From: Flavobacteriaceae bacterium
GTDB taxonomy: Bacteria > Bacteroidota > Bacteroidia > Flavobacteriales > Flavobacteriaceae
DNA length: 64,000 bases
NCBI GenBank assembly: GCA_947464335.1
Contig: CANHWG010000004.1
Coordinates: forward strand, 1 to 64,000
Reading direction: 5' to 3'
Shown here: positions 43,842 to 52,160 of the stretch, piece by piece
How positions within the stretch are numbered: position 1 is the first letter of the stretch
Layout of the letters: each line of letters starts with the position of its first letter
Made by a program: the position numbers and the translations under genes
The notes under the pieces: generated by a model
What the model saw: the letters and a program-made list of their open reading frames with translations, nothing else
Databases searched by the model: none
What the model was told of the DNA's origin: nothing

Positions 43842-46800
43842 TTATTTCTTAATAAATTTATAAGTATTTCTTTCATTACCGCTTACTATTTGAATAAAGT
43901 ACATCCCTTGAGGATACGATGCAACATCTACTGATTCATTGTTTATAAGTGTAGTTGTTTTTAAAACTTTTCCTGTAATGTCTGTAATAGTAATATTGAA
44001 ATCTTCATAAAGTGGATGCGAAACAAATAACTCACCATTGGTTGGATTAGGATAAATACGATAATTATTGCTTGTAATATTATCTTCCAAACCAAGTGTA
44101 GTAGTTGAATACTTAGCCCAAAATCTATCGTTGTTTAATGGTGAAGCAGAAGTTATGTTTTGTACTTCTGCAGAAAAATCAAAATCGACTGTTCCTCTAA
44201 AACTACCTGCTAATAGTAAATTTTGGTTATTATCTAAGGATGTATTGTATATTTCCCCAATATAGTCACCCTCTAATTTATTAGCAGCTATTAATTCTCC
44301 CGAAGACATATTATATTTTGCTAAGAAAAAGCTAGTATTAAAATTACCGTCAGCATTTACAGTAGAACTAATTACTGTATCATTAGAAGAAGGATCAAAA
44401 TCGTAGTTACCTAATATTGATGACGCTACAACTAATTCGTTATTTTTAATATAAGTACTGCTTAACCATTCATTCCCTTGAATAGAAGTAAAGGGTAAAA
44501 AACTATTTACATCTATAGCTCTAACCTGTTTAGCCCAAACAAAACTACCATTTTCTGTATACTTTAAAATGGCTAGATTAAGGGTTGCATCATCTAATGG
44601 TAAGGCCGTTAAATTAAATACTGTTGTTGGTGAGGGATCAAAATCTACAGTATAATAAAAAACAGCTAATAAGTAAATATCCCCATTATCATCAATGGCA
44701 AAGGAGGAGCCTTTATTGATTACGCCATTTGGATCATTATCAAATTTAAAAGCCATTTGATAGTTCCCATCAAGGTCGTATTTGGCAAAAAAGGTTTCAT
44801 TTGAAAATGTAATAATTGTTGTTAAAATATTTGTTTCAGAAGGTGAAGGATTAAAATCTGCTCCCCCCAACATTCGGCCTGTCATATAAAGACTATTGTT
44901 TTTGATGTCAAATTGAGTTACAGAAACAAATTCGCTACCTGTATCTGATTGTGCCAATATACTTTTAGCCCAAATAAAATCTCCTTGTGAATTGAATTTA
45001 ATTATGTAAGTACTAGAAGATATATTGTTTTGTGGCGGTAAATTAAATACATTGGTAGAAGGATCCACATCAATAGGATTTATCCCTCTAAAAGTACCTG
45101 TGAAATAAAAATTTCCAGAATTATCAAAAACAAGTTTTCTCCTAGCTCCAATGTTTCCTGTGATTTGTTTTGACCAAACATAATTACCATTACTATCATA
45201 TTTTGCAATAAATAAATCTGAGACTGTAGCACTATTAGAAGCCATATTTGAAGTATTTGCTGATGGATCAAAATCAATTGTACCAATAAAATTGCCAACT
45301 ATAAAGGTATCACCATTTGTGTCAGTGTTCATAACCGACACTCCTATACTTGATCCTGTTGTTGAAACAATTGCTTTTCCCAAAATAAAATTACCATTTG
45401 ATGTATATTTAGAAATAAAAATTCCTGGTGATGATAAACTAGAAACATTGAATGGACTTGGTGAGGGGTCTAAGTCAGTAGTTGCTGAGAGTGAACCTAC
45501 TCTGTAAATATTTCCAGAACCATCAGTTGATATAAAATTTGTCACATTATTTGCTGGCTTATTTCCACCGATAGCTTTGACATAAACAAATGCTCCTGTA
45601 GTATCATATCTTCCAATAAAACCATTTGTTAAAAGGGAATACTGAGTTAAAACCCCAGTAGAAGGGTCAAAATCAGCAGAACCACTAAAATTACCCGTTA
45701 AATATATTCCTTCAAAATCAATATTTATAATATTAGTAATTGTGGGTTGTATATTCTTAGCATATACAAAATTTCCATTAGTGTCATAGGATGCAAAATA
45801 ATTGGTCCCGGTTGTTGTGTCAAGATTATATACTGCTGTTCCTGGATCAAAATCAGAAGTAGTTGATGAGGTAAAAGTTCCAAAAACAGTAACATTAGTA
45901 GTTGCACTATCGTAAATAACACCTTTATTTGTTGTAGATGCTAATTTTTTTGCCCAAATATAATTTCCATTGGTATCGTATTTTGCTACAAAAGAACCTG
46001 ATGCTGTTAAACTTGCTGATGCTGTTGATGGGTCAAAATCAGAAGTTACGTTAAAAACACCTGCAACTATTAAATTATTTGATGCATCACAAACAATTAT
46101 TGGGTTTGAACTTTGTGATCCACTCATTTTAGCTTGTATATCTTTCGCCCAAATTAATACTCCAGAAGTTGAATACTTTGCTATAAAAGTATTATTAGCA
46201 GTTGAGGAGTTTATTAATATATTTGAGGCAGAAGATGGATCAAAATCAACAGTGTTTGTATAATTTCCAGTAATTATTAATTCGCCAGAACTACTAACCG
46301 TAGATGAAAAACAAGTATCATTGTTAACTCCACCTATAGTATAGGCCCATTGTGGAATAAATAAAGTACTATATTTTGCAATAAATACATCAGTGCCTCC
46401 ATTTGAAGATAAATTTAAAGCATTAGTTGATGGATCAAAATCAACAGCTCCACTAAAATTACCTGAAACTAAAAGTTGATTATTACTGAAACTAATACTA
46501 GTGAATTTTAATTCGGTTTCACCGTCTATACTCTTGCTTATTATATGATTTCCATTTAAGTCATATTTTGCTATAAATGCTGCTTCGAAACTTCCGTTTG
46601 CCGATGTTAGGTTTGAATTACTTGTAGAAGGGTCAAAATCTATAGTATTTGTATATTTTCCAACAATATAAATGAAATTACCCCCTATGACAACTGCACT
46701 ACAATTTACATAGCCAGTTCCACCTATACCTTTTACCCATAAAAAGTCTCCATTAGAGTTATATTTTGCAATAAACATATCACCATCTTGACTATTTATA

Positions 46801-47015
46801 GCAGTTAGGTTTGTTTCTGTTGGAGATGGATTAAAATCAGCAATAACTCCAAAATTACCAATTAAATACACATTGCCGTTACTGTCTTTAACGCTTTTAG
46901 TAACTAATAAGGAACCTCCATATCCTACATTACTTTCTTTATTTGCAAAAGTTAAAGTTGGGTTTTGAGCAAATAAGTTAGAAGTAAATAATAGTACAAG
47001 TAATAGTTTTTTCAT
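43842..47015 (-). CDS. Secreted FDPS-repeat (beta-propeller-like) protein with T9SS sorting domain
   Basis: 1057 residues with a signal peptide (MKKLLLVLLFTSNLFAQ). The body consists of about 14 repeats of 55-75 residues. Each has a core like ...GNFxxTVDFDPSxxxxNLxS...FIAKYxxxGxFxWAK. The repeated acidic D(F/L/V)DPS motif and the WAK strand suggest propeller blades of the SBBP type. The C-terminus (NYRIYPNPTNGELFVS to YKFIKK) is a T9SS type A domain. Probably a cell-surface protein; ligand unknown. Confidence 0.88.
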   Translation of the reverse strand: MKKLLLVLLFTSNLFAQNPTLTFANKESNVGYGGSLLVTKSVKDSNGNVYLIGNFGVIADFNPSPTETNLTAINSQDGDMFIAKYNSNGDFLWVKGIGGTGYVNCSAVVIGGNFIYIVGKYTNTIDFDPSTSNSNLTSANGSFEAAFIAKYDLNGNHIISKSIDGETELKFTSISFSNNQLLVSGNFSGAVDFDPSTNALNLSSNGGTDVFIAKYSTLFIPQWAYTIGGVNNDTCFSSTVSSSGELIITGNYTNTVDFDPSSASNILINSSTANNTFIAKYSTSGVLIWAKDIQAKMSGSQSSNPIIVCDASNNLIVAGVFNVTSDFDPSTASASLTASGSFVAKYDTNGNYIWAKKLASTTNKGVIYDSATTNVTVFGTFTSSTTSDFDPGTAVYNLDTTTGTNYFASYDTNGNFVYAKNIQPTITNIINIDFEGIYLTGNFSGSADFDPSTGVLTQYSLLTNGFIGRYDTTGAFVYVKAIGGNKPANNVTNFISTDGSGNIYRVGSLSATTDLDPSPSPFNVSSLSSPGIFISKYTSNGNFILGKAIVSTTGSSIGVSVMNTDTNGDTFIVGNFIGTIDFDPSANTSNMASNSATVSDLFIAKYDSNGNYVWSKQITGNIGARRKLVFDNSGNFYFTGTFRGINPIDVDPSTNVFNLPPQNNISSSTYIIKFNSQGDFIWAKSILAQSDTGSEFVSVTQFDIKNNSLYMTGRMLGGADFNPSPSETNILTTIITFSNETFFAKYDLDGNYQMAFKFDNDPNGVINKGSSFAIDDNGDIYLLAVFYYTVDFDPSPTTVFNLTALPLDDATLNLAILKYTENGSFVWAKQVRAIDVNSFLPFTSIQGNEWLSSTYIKNNELVVASSILGNYDFDPSSNDTVISSTVNADGNFNTSFFLAKYNMSSGELIAANKLEGDYIGEIYNTSLDNNQNLLLAGSFRGTVDFDFSAEVQNITSASPLNNDRFWAKYSTTTLGLEDNITSNNYRIYPNPTNGELFVSHPLYEDFNITITDITGKVLKTTTLINNESVDVASYPQGMYFIQIVSGNERNTYKFIKK

Positions 47016-47566
47016 GATTTTTTTAAATGATTTTAAAGGTTATTTTCATTTTGTTAGAGCGTTTCAACTCTCTGATTTAGAATTTATAACGCTGTAAACT
47101 TATGTTTTTTTTGTATTTGTACAACTGATATTTTAGTTTATTTCAGTTCAAGTTATTTCAACTTCAGAAAAGTGAATTTTGTCGACAAAAAAGGGGCAGA
47201 TTAACAGAACAAGACCTTTTAATAATTATTTCATTAAAAACCATACACTTTCGTATCAAGCTTTCGTGTTGCTCTCACTCATGGAAAAAGTTACAATTTT
47301 TATGAGATGATTATGCATTCAACTCTTTTACGAAAAGTCCGAATTAGTTTAAACATCTACAAAATGAAAAGCATGTAATTCAGGATATTCCTTTTTTCTA
47401 TATTTGTTTTCGAAAAATTAGTAATTATAATAAACTCCACTATTTTGATTTATAGAATTCCATCTCTTCATAGTACCCGGTTTGCCCCTGATTATAATAA
47501 TGCAATCCCTTACGGAAGCCAAGCCATAGTTAGCAGTTTACTTTATTTATTTAAAACGAAGTAAGC
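47016..47566. other. 551-base intergenic region, no supported gene
   Basis: AT-rich. It contains a 14-bp palindrome TTTTGTCGACAAAA (47177-47190), a TATATTTG -7-like motif at 47399-47406, and a short stop-bounded reverse frame (about 47440-47529, peptide part KGLHYYNQGQTGYYEEMEF) that could be the tail of a lost gene. Nothing here is firmly supported. Confidence 0.4.
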
Positions 47567-48433
47567 ATGGAATTAAATGCCACAGAGTATACTTTCAGAC
47601 TATTGACTTTTGAGGAGTTTCAAATTTTAGTGAGTTGGGCTGCCAAAGAAGGATGGAATCCAGGAATAGATGATGCTACGCTATTTTGGAATACAGATCC
47701 CGAAGGTTATATGGGTTGTTTTCATAATAATAAACTCATCGGTGGCGGATCAATAGTTTCATACGATGGATTATATGGATTTATGGGGTTTTTTATAGTG
47801 CACCCTGACTATAGAGGTGTCGGAATCGGTCAAAAACTTTGGACACTCAGAAGAGATACATTACTAAGTCGTTTACAAAAAGATGCTGCCATAGGAATGG
47901 ATGGTGTTGTAGCTATGCAACCCTTTTATAAAAAAGGAGGGTTTGAAATTGCTTTTTGTGATGAGCGATATGAACGTAAAGGCGCTAGGTTTGAAATTAA
48001 TCCTAACATTCATCGTATAATTCAAAGCGATTTTGAAGCGGTTCAAGAATTTGATAAGCTTTGTTTTGGGGTGCCGAGAACTACATTTTTATCGCAATGG
48101 CTTTTTTCAGTTAATGCTAAATCCTTTTTATATAAAGACAGTAATGATATCAGTGGTTACGCTGTCATCAGAAAATGTAATAATGGCTATAAAATAGGGC
48201 CTTTATTTGCTTTGAATGAAAATATAGCCCGTTCACTTTATGAATGCTGTTTGAATAGTGCAACAGATGAAGCTATATCTATAGATATCCCTTGCTCTAA
48301 TAGTCAAGCCATGCAAATGGTTCAAGATTATAATGCTACTTATGTCTTTGAGTGCGCCAGAATGTATTATAGAACACCACCAAATACAATGTCTGACAGA
48401 ATATTTGGTATTACTAGTTTTGAATTAGGATAA
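47567..48433 (+). CDS. GNAT N-acetyltransferase with C-terminal second domain
   Basis: 288 residues. The N-terminal GNAT domain (about 1-140) shows MGFFIVHPDYRGVGIGQKLW (acetyl-CoA motif RGVGIG) and MDGVVAMQPFYKKGGFE. The second half (about 145-285) resembles the Acetyltransf_18-like domain that follows GNAT domains in YitH-type proteins (SGYAVIRKCNNGYKIGPLFA, DIPCSNSQAM). Substrate unknown. The permease gene starts 80 bases downstream. Confidence 0.8.
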   Translation: MELNATEYTFRLLTFEEFQILVSWAAKEGWNPGIDDATLFWNTDPEGYMGCFHNNKLIGGGSIVSYDGLYGFMGFFIVHPDYRGVGIGQKLWTLRRDTLLSRLQKDAAIGMDGVVAMQPFYKKGGFEIAFCDERYERKGARFEINPNIHRIIQSDFEAVQEFDKLCFGVPRTTFLSQWLFSVNAKSFLYKDSNDISGYAVIRKCNNGYKIGPLFALNENIARSLYECCLNSATDEAISIDIPCSNSQAMQMVQDYNATYVFECARMYYRTPPNTMSDRIFGITSFELG

Positions 48434-48513
48434 TATTTCGTCAAACTTTAACGATTTTTTTAGATGGGAACCTATTATAAAAAATATACAAATAAATAAA
48501 TTATAAATCTACT

Positions 48514-49272
48514 ATGGATATTTCTGCCTTATTTCTTTTTTTGTTTTGTGGACTTCTTAGCGGTTTAATGAATACCCTTGCTAGTAGTGGCTCAGCAATT
48601 ACATTACCTGCTATGATTTTTTTTGGCGTTCCTCCATCCATGGCAAATGCTACAAACAGGTTGCCAATTTTAGTTGGGTCAACAATCTCAGTATATAATT
48701 TCCACCGATCAAAAGATATCATTTGGTCTAAAACATTACTGATTTCCATTCCTTTATTTTTTGGTGTTATAGTAGGTACTGTTTGTACTAATTTTATCGA
48801 TTCAACGAAACTTCAATGGGTGCTTTTAGTTGCATTGGTATTTTCATTTATACTGATTATCAGTAATTCAAGAAAAATATTAAAAGGCAGAAGCTTAATT
48901 AAAACATCTATATCCATAAAGAGTCATATCATTTTTTTTCTGATTGGAATTTGGGCCGGGCTCATTGTTTTAGATTCTGCCATTTTGATATTATTCGAAT
49001 TAATCCTTGCCTGCGGCTTTGATTTAACAAAAGCAAATCCCATTAAGAATTTCCTTTTGATCATAATAAGCTTTGTTTCCTTGCTAATCTTTGCCTTTAA
49101 CGGATTAATCAATTGGGAAATTGGCTTGATAATGTCTGTTGGAAGCTTTTTTGGTGGCTATTGGGGAAGTAAAATTGCACATTTAGAAAATGTAAAAAAA
49201 TGGATCTACCGTATTTTGATAGCTATTATCCTATTTGAAATCATAACCTTAGTGATAAAATTATTTTTTTGA
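48514..49272 (+). CDS. TauE/SafE (TSUP) family membrane permease
   Basis: 252 residues with about eight hydrophobic helices in two similar halves. SGLMNTLASSGSAITLPAMIFFGVPPSMANATNRLPI (about 15-52, G...G...P...AN.TN pattern) and the second-half GGYWGSKIAH (about 208-217) are family hallmarks. Members export or import sulfite, sulfoacetate or other organosulfur anions; the substrate here is unknown. Confidence 0.87.
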   Translation: MDISALFLFLFCGLLSGLMNTLASSGSAITLPAMIFFGVPPSMANATNRLPILVGSTISVYNFHRSKDIIWSKTLLISIPLFFGVIVGTVCTNFIDSTKLQWVLLVALVFSFILIISNSRKILKGRSLIKTSISIKSHIIFFLIGIWAGLIVLDSAILILFELILACGFDLTKANPIKNFLLIIISFVSLLIFAFNGLINWEIGLIMSVGSFFGGYWGSKIAHLENVKKWIYRILIAIILFEIITLVIKLFF

Positions 49273-49749
49273 TAATTTTTTAATTTAAAGTTATAGCTGC
49301 TCCTCATTAAATTGAGTTAGAATTCCCTTTTCATAAAGAAAAGCTCGTCTCTTAGCTTATTTATAACTAAATGAAAATGAAATATATGACCTATAACCTC
49401 AAGAAACAACAAATTAATCGACTGCAAAACCCTGACAAAAGCTTGATTAGTATGTAAGATACAACAGAATACCAACTTGCAAAAAATGGTGCTCAATGAC
49501 TTCAAAACCCTGTTTTTACAATAACTTTCTTATAAAAATCAATAGGAATTAAAAAAAGCAATCTTGGATAAATCAACTTAAATTAGGTTTTTTTAAATTT
49601 TTTAAAATAAATCGTTATACTTTATAGCTATCTATAGCAAACAACAAAAAACTAATGCACTATTTTGCGATTAAAAGATAAATGTTACTATTGTTAAACA
49701 GCAAACTAAAAACCGTTAACCAGTAACCAACAATTGACAATGGAAATAT
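49273..49749. other. 477-base intergenic region, no supported gene
   Basis: The AT-rich gap between the convergent permease and lactonase genes. The last 60 bases (49682-49742) carry repeated words (CGTTAAC, CAGTAAC, CAACAATTGACAATGG) like the other short-word arrays. A 62-codon reverse frame and a 28-codon forward frame (49371-49457) lack features. No terminator hairpin was recognised. Confidence 0.5.
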
Positions 49750-50847
49750 TTAATACACCGCCAATCCATAAGCTGCACCCGGAACATAAATTGGTTCGCA
49801 GTCTACAGGTGTTAAAGCAGTACCTTCAACTTTAAATGGCAAGATTTTATCGCTTGTTCCTGCCAATACATACAAATATTTATCGTTTGATGAAAGACCA
49901 ATATCCAATGGACTATTTCCAACGCCCAAGTCAATGGCAGTTTGCGTAGTTGTTAATATACCTGTAGATGAAATTGCAAATGAAGAAATTGTATTTGCCC
50001 CAGCATTACTTGAATAACAAATAGTTGAAGTTGAATTTATAGCTGCCCAGCAGGCTCCTGCTTGTGCATTTGACAATGTGCTGATGGAACTCAATGCACC
50101 AGCTGGTGAAACCAAATAACTTGAAACCGAACTCGACCCACTGGCTTCTGTTACAAAAATTTGACCTATAGAATTGACTGCAAAACCATAAGGAAACACA
50201 TGAGATGTTGTTATGGATTGTGAAGAAATTGAAATGTGTGTATTTGGATCTAAGTTATAGCTAGTAAGATAATTTGTAGCTCTTTCGCTAACTACTAAAA
50301 CATTATCGTAGACAAACGAAATTTGTGCCGGATGAACATCATTTGGAAAAGTTTGTTTTGAGTTGGGAATAACGGCTAAAACGCCCGAACTCGATAACGT
50401 AAAGCCCTCGAAAGAACTAACCCCCATGGCGCCTTCACTACAAAGCACATAAACCAAATTGCCGCGTTGTGCGATACTAATCGGTCGTATTCCTTGTAAA
50501 TTGTATTTGCCAACTAAGGCGAATGCTCCTGTGGGCAAAATCTCAAACGAAGAAAGACTGTTATCTCCGGCATTTACAACAAAAACAAATTCTTTGTTAG
50601 CACTTAAAATTACGGATCCTTGACTTGACAAATTAACACCTGTTCCGAGTCCTGTTGTTGGCAAAGTTGCTGCCAAACTCAATGAACCGTCTGCATTTAT
50701 CTTGTATTGCAATAATTCATTTCCGCTTATGGCATTACTCATGGTAAAAACGTAACCCTTTGCGTTTTGAGTAGCTTCTTTATCATTGGTGCATCCCATT
50801 AAAATGAAAAATAGAGGAATAAGTGCTATACTAAATTTTGTTTTCAT
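49750..50847 (-). CDS. Lactonase-family (YVTN/7-bladed propeller) lipoprotein
   Basis: 365 residues. MKTKFSIALIPLFFILMGCTNDKE gives a lipobox (ILMGC). The body has repeating blades with LSANKEFVFVVNAGDNSLSSFEI, LVYVLCSEG..., ICYSSNAGANTISSFAI and LGLSSNDKYLYVLAG, typical of the lactonase/6-phosphogluconolactonase (Pgl-like) beta-propeller family. Being an exported lipoprotein, a central-metabolic 6PGL role is unlikely. A TATTTTTG -7 element lies at 50869-50876. Confidence 0.8.
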   Translation of the reverse strand: MKTKFSIALIPLFFILMGCTNDKEATQNAKGYVFTMSNAISGNELLQYKINADGSLSLAATLPTTGLGTGVNLSSQGSVILSANKEFVFVVNAGDNSLSSFEILPTGAFALVGKYNLQGIRPISIAQRGNLVYVLCSEGAMGVSSFEGFTLSSSGVLAVIPNSKQTFPNDVHPAQISFVYDNVLVVSERATNYLTSYNLDPNTHISISSQSITTSHVFPYGFAVNSIGQIFVTEASGSSSVSSYLVSPAGALSSISTLSNAQAGACWAAINSTSTICYSSNAGANTISSFAISSTGILTTTQTAIDLGVGNSPLDIGLSSNDKYLYVLAGTSDKILPFKVEGTALTPVDCEPIYVPGAAYGLAVY

Positions 50848-51299
50848 AGTTTAAGTTTTTTAGGTTGTCAAAAATATACTATTGTATACTATTTTTTTAC
50901 TTTATTGAATTTTATATTTCGTGAAAACCTGTTGGTCAAAATTATTTGAATAAAAATAAACTAGATAATTCTTGGAAAAAATTATTGTAGAATATAGAAA
51001 TTAATAGTTCTTTATATTGTGCTCTAGAATTTAAATCAGGAATTGGCAGAAAGAAAAAAATGTATAAAACAGAAGTAGTTACCTAGAGTTTGACGGCTAA
51101 ACTTATATCTATTGAAAGTGAAAATTCTTTTTTCAAGCATTTAATTCTATTTGAAATCAAAATTTAACTGAGCGAATTCTTTATCATCAAAATATTAAAA
51201 CTCAAAGACAAATTCAAAAATAGAACTTTTTAATTTTCGCTAAAATATTTTTAAATTATTAGTTATGTTTGCATAAAATTTTACTTTTTATTGATAATA
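50848..51299. other. 452-base divergent intergenic region
   Basis: Very AT-rich. It holds the -7 elements TATTTTTG (50869-50876, reverse, for the lactonase lipoprotein) and TATGTTTG (51264-51271, forward, for the cyclase lipoprotein). No RNA gene or open frame with features seen. Confidence 0.5.
51264..51271 (+). promoter_or_regulatory. -7 element of the cyclase-EutBC-deformylase locus
   Basis: TATGTTTG matches TAnnTTTG and lies 28 bases before the ATG at 51300. A near match (TACTTTTA, 52149-52156) precedes the eutBC-like gene. Confidence 0.4.
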
Positions 51300-52097
51300 A
51301 TGAAATATTTATTCCTTTTTTCAACTCTTTTATTTATTTCTTGCCAAAAAGATTCAAATAAAAACCTCGATTTGAACGATGTAAATTGGATTGATTTGAC
51401 CCACAGTTTTGATAGTACAACTTTATATTGGCCTAATAACAAAACTAAATTCATTCACCATACTGATGCAGAAGGAGTCACTCCGCTGGGATATTATTAT
51501 TCTTCCTATTCTATTTGTGCACCAGAACATGGGGGAACCCATTTGGATGCACCAATTCATTTTGCTAAAAACAAATACACTGTTGATCAATTGCCTTTAA
51601 AAAGTTTAACTGGGAATGCCGTGGTTATAGATGTTTCGAAAAATGCATTAGCTAACCGAGATTATCAAATAGCAATTGAGGACATTAAAACGTGGGAAAT
51701 GAAAAACGGAAAAATTGAAAAGAATACCATTATTTTATTTAAAACCGGATATGGAAAATATTATCCCAACCGAGGCGATTATTTCGGCACTCCGAAAACC
51801 GGAATTGAAGCTATTCCCGAATTACATTTTCCCGGAATAGACCCCAAAACTACTTCCTGGCTGATTAAAGAAAGAGCGGTTAAAGCACTAGGTTTAGATA
51901 CCCCTAGTTTAGATTACGGTCAATCTAAAGATTTTAAAACCCATCAAATTTTAATGGGAAGCAATAAACCTGGTTTTGAAAATCTGGCAAATCTAGACAA
52001 ACTACCAGCCACTAAAATCTTTGTGGTAGCACTACCTATGAAAATTGGCGGTGGAAGTGGGGCTCCATTGAGAATAATTGCTGGAATTTCTAACTAA
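51300..52097 (+). CDS. Cyclase/kynurenine-formamidase family lipoprotein
   Basis: 265 residues from the ATG at 51300 (MKYLFLFSTLLFISCQKDSN; lipobox LFISC). A TTG three codons upstream is not needed. The metal-binding signature HGGTHLDAPIHF (about 80-91; HxGTHxDxPxHF) is intact, as are WIDLTHSFD near the N-terminus and the later GLDTPSLDYG...HQILM. The family hydrolyses amides such as N-formylkynurenine or cyclic compounds with Zn or Mn. Lipidation puts this copy outside the cytoplasm. The EutBC-like gene follows after 63 bases. Confidence 0.85.
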   Translation: MKYLFLFSTLLFISCQKDSNKNLDLNDVNWIDLTHSFDSTTLYWPNNKTKFIHHTDAEGVTPLGYYYSSYSICAPEHGGTHLDAPIHFAKNKYTVDQLPLKSLTGNAVVIDVSKNALANRDYQIAIEDIKTWEMKNGKIEKNTIILFKTGYGKYYPNRGDYFGTPKTGIEAIPELHFPGIDPKTTSWLIKERAVKALGLDTPSLDYGQSKDFKTHQILMGSNKPGFENLANLDKLPATKIFVVALPMKIGGGSGAPLRIIAGISN

Positions 52098-52160
52098 TTT
52101 TTTTCGATTAATAACTAAATTAAGTGTCATACAAACTCTAAATAATATTACTTTTAGCTA

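Noticed and set aside
47177-47190. Palindrome TTTTGTCGACAAAA as an operator
   Set aside because: Perfect but isolated, far from either start codon; shares only TTTTGTCGAC with the umuC upstream region.
47460-47540. Integron attC-like site (GTTAGC near 47530)
   Set aside because: Does not fit the GTTRRRY core and has no paired inverse core at the right spacing.
49371-49457. Forward 28-codon frame (MKMKYMTYNLKKQQ...)
   Set aside because: Too short and unsupported; Lys/Asn-rich composition is expected from base content.
49317-49505. Reverse open frame of 62 codons in the gap before the lactonase-like gene
   Set aside because: No promoter, no family features, composition like random AT-rich DNA.
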